A DNA stretch of 64,000 nucleotides from Brumimicrobium aurantiacum (lineage in GTDB: Bacteria; Bacteroidota; Bacteroidia; Flavobacteriales_D; Crocinitomicaceae): positions 1 to 64,000 of the forward strand of contig NZ_QURB01000001.1 in NCBI RefSeq assembly GCF_003402975.1. The letters are read 5' to 3'. Shown piece by piece: positions 62,276-64,000 of the stretch. Every line of letters begins with the position of its first letter. Position 1 is the first letter of the stretch. The notes under the pieces were generated by a model. The model was not told where the DNA came from. It saw only the letters and a program-made list of their open reading frames with translations, and ran no database searches. The position numbers and the translations under genes are program-made.

Positions 62276-64000
62276 ATGTTTAAGTTAATACTTCCTTTAA
62301 TTGCACTTTCAATTCTATTCTCGTGTCAAGAAAATACAGGACAAGATCAAGTTCAAGTTCAATCAAATTCTGACCAAGAAAATAATGAAACTCAAAAAAT
62401 CACCAATCACAGCTACAGTAAATTAGACGAAGTAAAAACAACTCATTTAAATTTGGAATTAACACTAAATATGAATGATCGTGTGATTGATGGTGTTGCC
62501 CGACATGAAGTGAAAAACAACGGTTTTGAAAAAGCATATTTTGACGTTAAAAACCTGAATATTTCAAAAGTTACAACAGGTAAAAAAGGAGAAGAAAAAG
62601 AAGTTCAGTTTGAAATTGGAGAAAGTGATACTTTGCTTGGAGCACCTTTGTCTATTAACATCAATAAAACAGATGAATTGATTAACATTTACTACTCGAC
62701 AAATCCAGATGCAGAAGCACTTGGTTGGTTAGATCCTGAACTTACAGGAAGTGGTAAATTCCCATTTCTTTACACACAAGGTCAAGCCATATTAACACGT
62801 TCTTGGATTCCTGTTCAAGATACTCCAGAAAACAGAATTACTTATTCGGCAAAGGTTAAAGCACCAAAAGGAATTTTACCATTAATGAGTGCGACAAATC
62901 CAACAGAATTGAACGACTCGGGAGTTTATACTTATGAAATGCAACAAGCGATTCCATGTTATTTACTGGCACTAACTGCAGGAGAACTTGAATATCGTCA
63001 ATTAAGTCACAACAGCGGAGTTTACGCAGAACCTCACTTGATTGATGCATCAGCAAAAGAGTTTAAAGACATTCCGAAAATGATTGATGCAGCCGAAGGA
63101 TTATATGGTAAGTATGCATGGGACGTTTATGATGTTTTAGTATTGCCTTACTCTTTCCCATTTGGTGGAATGGAAAACCCTAGATTAACTTTCTTAACGC
63201 CTACATTGATTGCCGGTGATGGAAGTTTGGTGAGTACAGTTGCGCATGAATTGGCTCACTCTTGGTCAGGGAACCTAGTTACCAATTCAACATGGGATGA
63301 TTTCTGGTTGAATGAAGGATTCACGGTATATTTTGAAAACAGAATCATGGAGAAAGTATATGGTGAGGAAGTGGCGAAAATGTTAGCCATTATCGAATAC
63401 CAAGAGTTACAGAACACTGTTCAACAAATGGAAGAGGAAGGAAGAGCTGAAGACACACACTTAAAGCTTGACCTAGACGAAAGAAATCCTGATGATGGAA
63501 TGACGGACATAGCCTATGTAAAAGGAGCGTTTTTCTTAAAAACATTGGAAAGAGAAGTTGGAAGAGAAAAATTTGACCAATTCATCAATGATTATTTTAA
63601 CGCTTATAAATTTGAGACATTAACAACAGAGGATTTCTTAAAATATTTAGAGACTAATTTACTAGAGCCAAACAATGTCGAATTCAATACTGAAGAATGG
63701 ATTTATGGTGCAGGAATTCCAGATAATGTTGTTCAAATTGAATCCGATAGATTAGCAAAAGTCCAAGCGCTTTCTAAAGTAATTAAAAACGGAGAATCTT
63801 TACCAAAAGATTTAAAAAGAGAGGACAAAACAACACAAGAATGGATGGCATTTATTCGTGGATTCGAAGGAGAGTTAAGTGTAGAAAAAATGGAGGCCAT
63901 TGATGCACAATTAAACTTCAAAAACAGCGGTAATTCTGAAATCATGACAGAATGGTTTGTACTTGGAATTAAAAACGATTACAAAGCACTTCGTCCAGAA
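62276..64000 (+). CDS. M1-family aminopeptidase lipoprotein, LTA4H-like (3' end beyond window)
   Basis: This incomplete frame runs off the right edge. The lipobox is LSILFSCQEN. The zinc site HELAHSWSGNLVTN is followed by WLNEGFTVYFE, and the GAMEN loop reads FGGMENPRLTFL. These are features of the leukotriene A4 hydrolase/aminopeptidase B branch of M1. About 575 residues are visible. It would release amino acids or small peptides at the cell surface. It is divergent from the POT genes across a 275-base region. Confidence 0.93.
   Translation, partial: MFKLILPLIALSILFSCQENTGQDQVQVQSNSDQENNETQKITNHSYSKLDEVKTTHLNLELTLNMNDRVIDGVARHEVKNNGFEKAYFDVKNLNISKVTTGKKGEEKEVQFEIGESDTLLGAPLSININKTDELINIYYSTNPDAEALGWLDPELTGSGKFPFLYTQGQAILTRSWIPVQDTPENRITYSAKVKAPKGILPLMSATNPTELNDSGVYTYEMQQAIPCYLLALTAGELEYRQLSHNSGVYAEPHLIDASAKEFKDIPKMIDAAEGLYGKYAWDVYDVLVLPYSFPFGGMENPRLTFLTPTLIAGDGSLVSTVAHELAHSWSGNLVTNSTWDDFWLNEGFTVYFENRIMEKVYGEEVAKMLAIIEYQELQNTVQQMEEEGRAEDTHLKLDLDERNPDDGMTDIAYVKGAFFLKTLEREVGREKFDQFINDYFNAYKFETLTTEDFLKYLETNLLEPNNVEFNTEEWIYGAGIPDNVVQIESDRLAKVQALSKVIKNGESLPKDLKREDKTTQEWMAFIRGFEGELSVEKMEAIDAQLNFKNSGNSEIMTEWFVLGIKNDYKALRPE

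Overview
This 64 kb window is a chromosomal piece of an AT-rich member of the Bacteroidota, almost certainly Flavobacteriales. The evidence is the gliding-motility genes gldD and gldE, a PorP/SprF type IX secretion membrane protein, promoters of the Bacteroidota TTG-N19-TAnnTTTG type, many lipoproteins and TonB-type receptors, few Shine-Dalgarno sequences, and a long (1119 aa) SecA. The mix of genes would fit a Crocinitomicaceae/Cryomorphaceae-like genus, but I cannot fix the genus from sequence alone.

Layout. Positions 1-1000 hold the first bases of a 16S rRNA gene (minus strand), its leader with three tandem promoters, and two identical tRNA-Val genes with their own promoter and terminator. 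Positions 1-6.7 kb (minus) continue with a likely nhaD-exbB-exbD-tonB-folC operon and anmK. From 6.8 to 14 kb (plus) come an acyl-CoA dehydrogenase, a cobalamin adenosyltransferase, a DUF2795 protein, secA and a carotenoid-desaturase-like oxidoreductase. From 14 to 17.8 kb (minus) are a membrane histidine kinase, an OmpA/TPR lipoprotein and folK. At 17.9-30.7 kb lie sppA, the ssb-gldE-gldD operon, an IS4-family element that has landed beside the remnant of a LytTR regulator, mutY, an HU protein, a tiny very basic probable ribosomal protein, rng, recX, a polyprenol-phosphate mannosyltransferase, pyrC, a DUF4296 lipoprotein and a thioesterase. At 30.8-40 kb are a glutamate-synthase-like FMN enzyme, a CYTH protein, gap, a kelch protein, recG and fadD.

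The most interesting part is 40.0-43.3 kb: an ECF sigma factor, a protein that joins an anti-sigma domain through one transmembrane helix and a long periplasmic linker to an outer-membrane barrel of PorP/SprF type, and a free PorP/SprF protein, in one tight operon. This is a candidate envelope-spanning sensor wired to the type IX secretion apparatus. It is followed by an orphan protein with kinase-fold-like motifs, then a probable copper locus (a Cu/Zn superoxide dismutase lipoprotein convergent with a receptor, a Met-rich lipoprotein and a Cys-motif protein).

The remainder (48.7-64 kb) holds an AcuI/YhdH-type reductase broken by an in-frame TGA, an HxlR regulator, msrA, an EamA transporter, a membrane-anchored MutS-like ATPase, trxA, two M1 metallopeptidases and two adjacent POT peptide transporters with unusual periplasmic insertions. 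The two peptidases and two transporters together suggest peptide scavenging. Nothing resembling CRISPR, prophage or a classical defence island is present.
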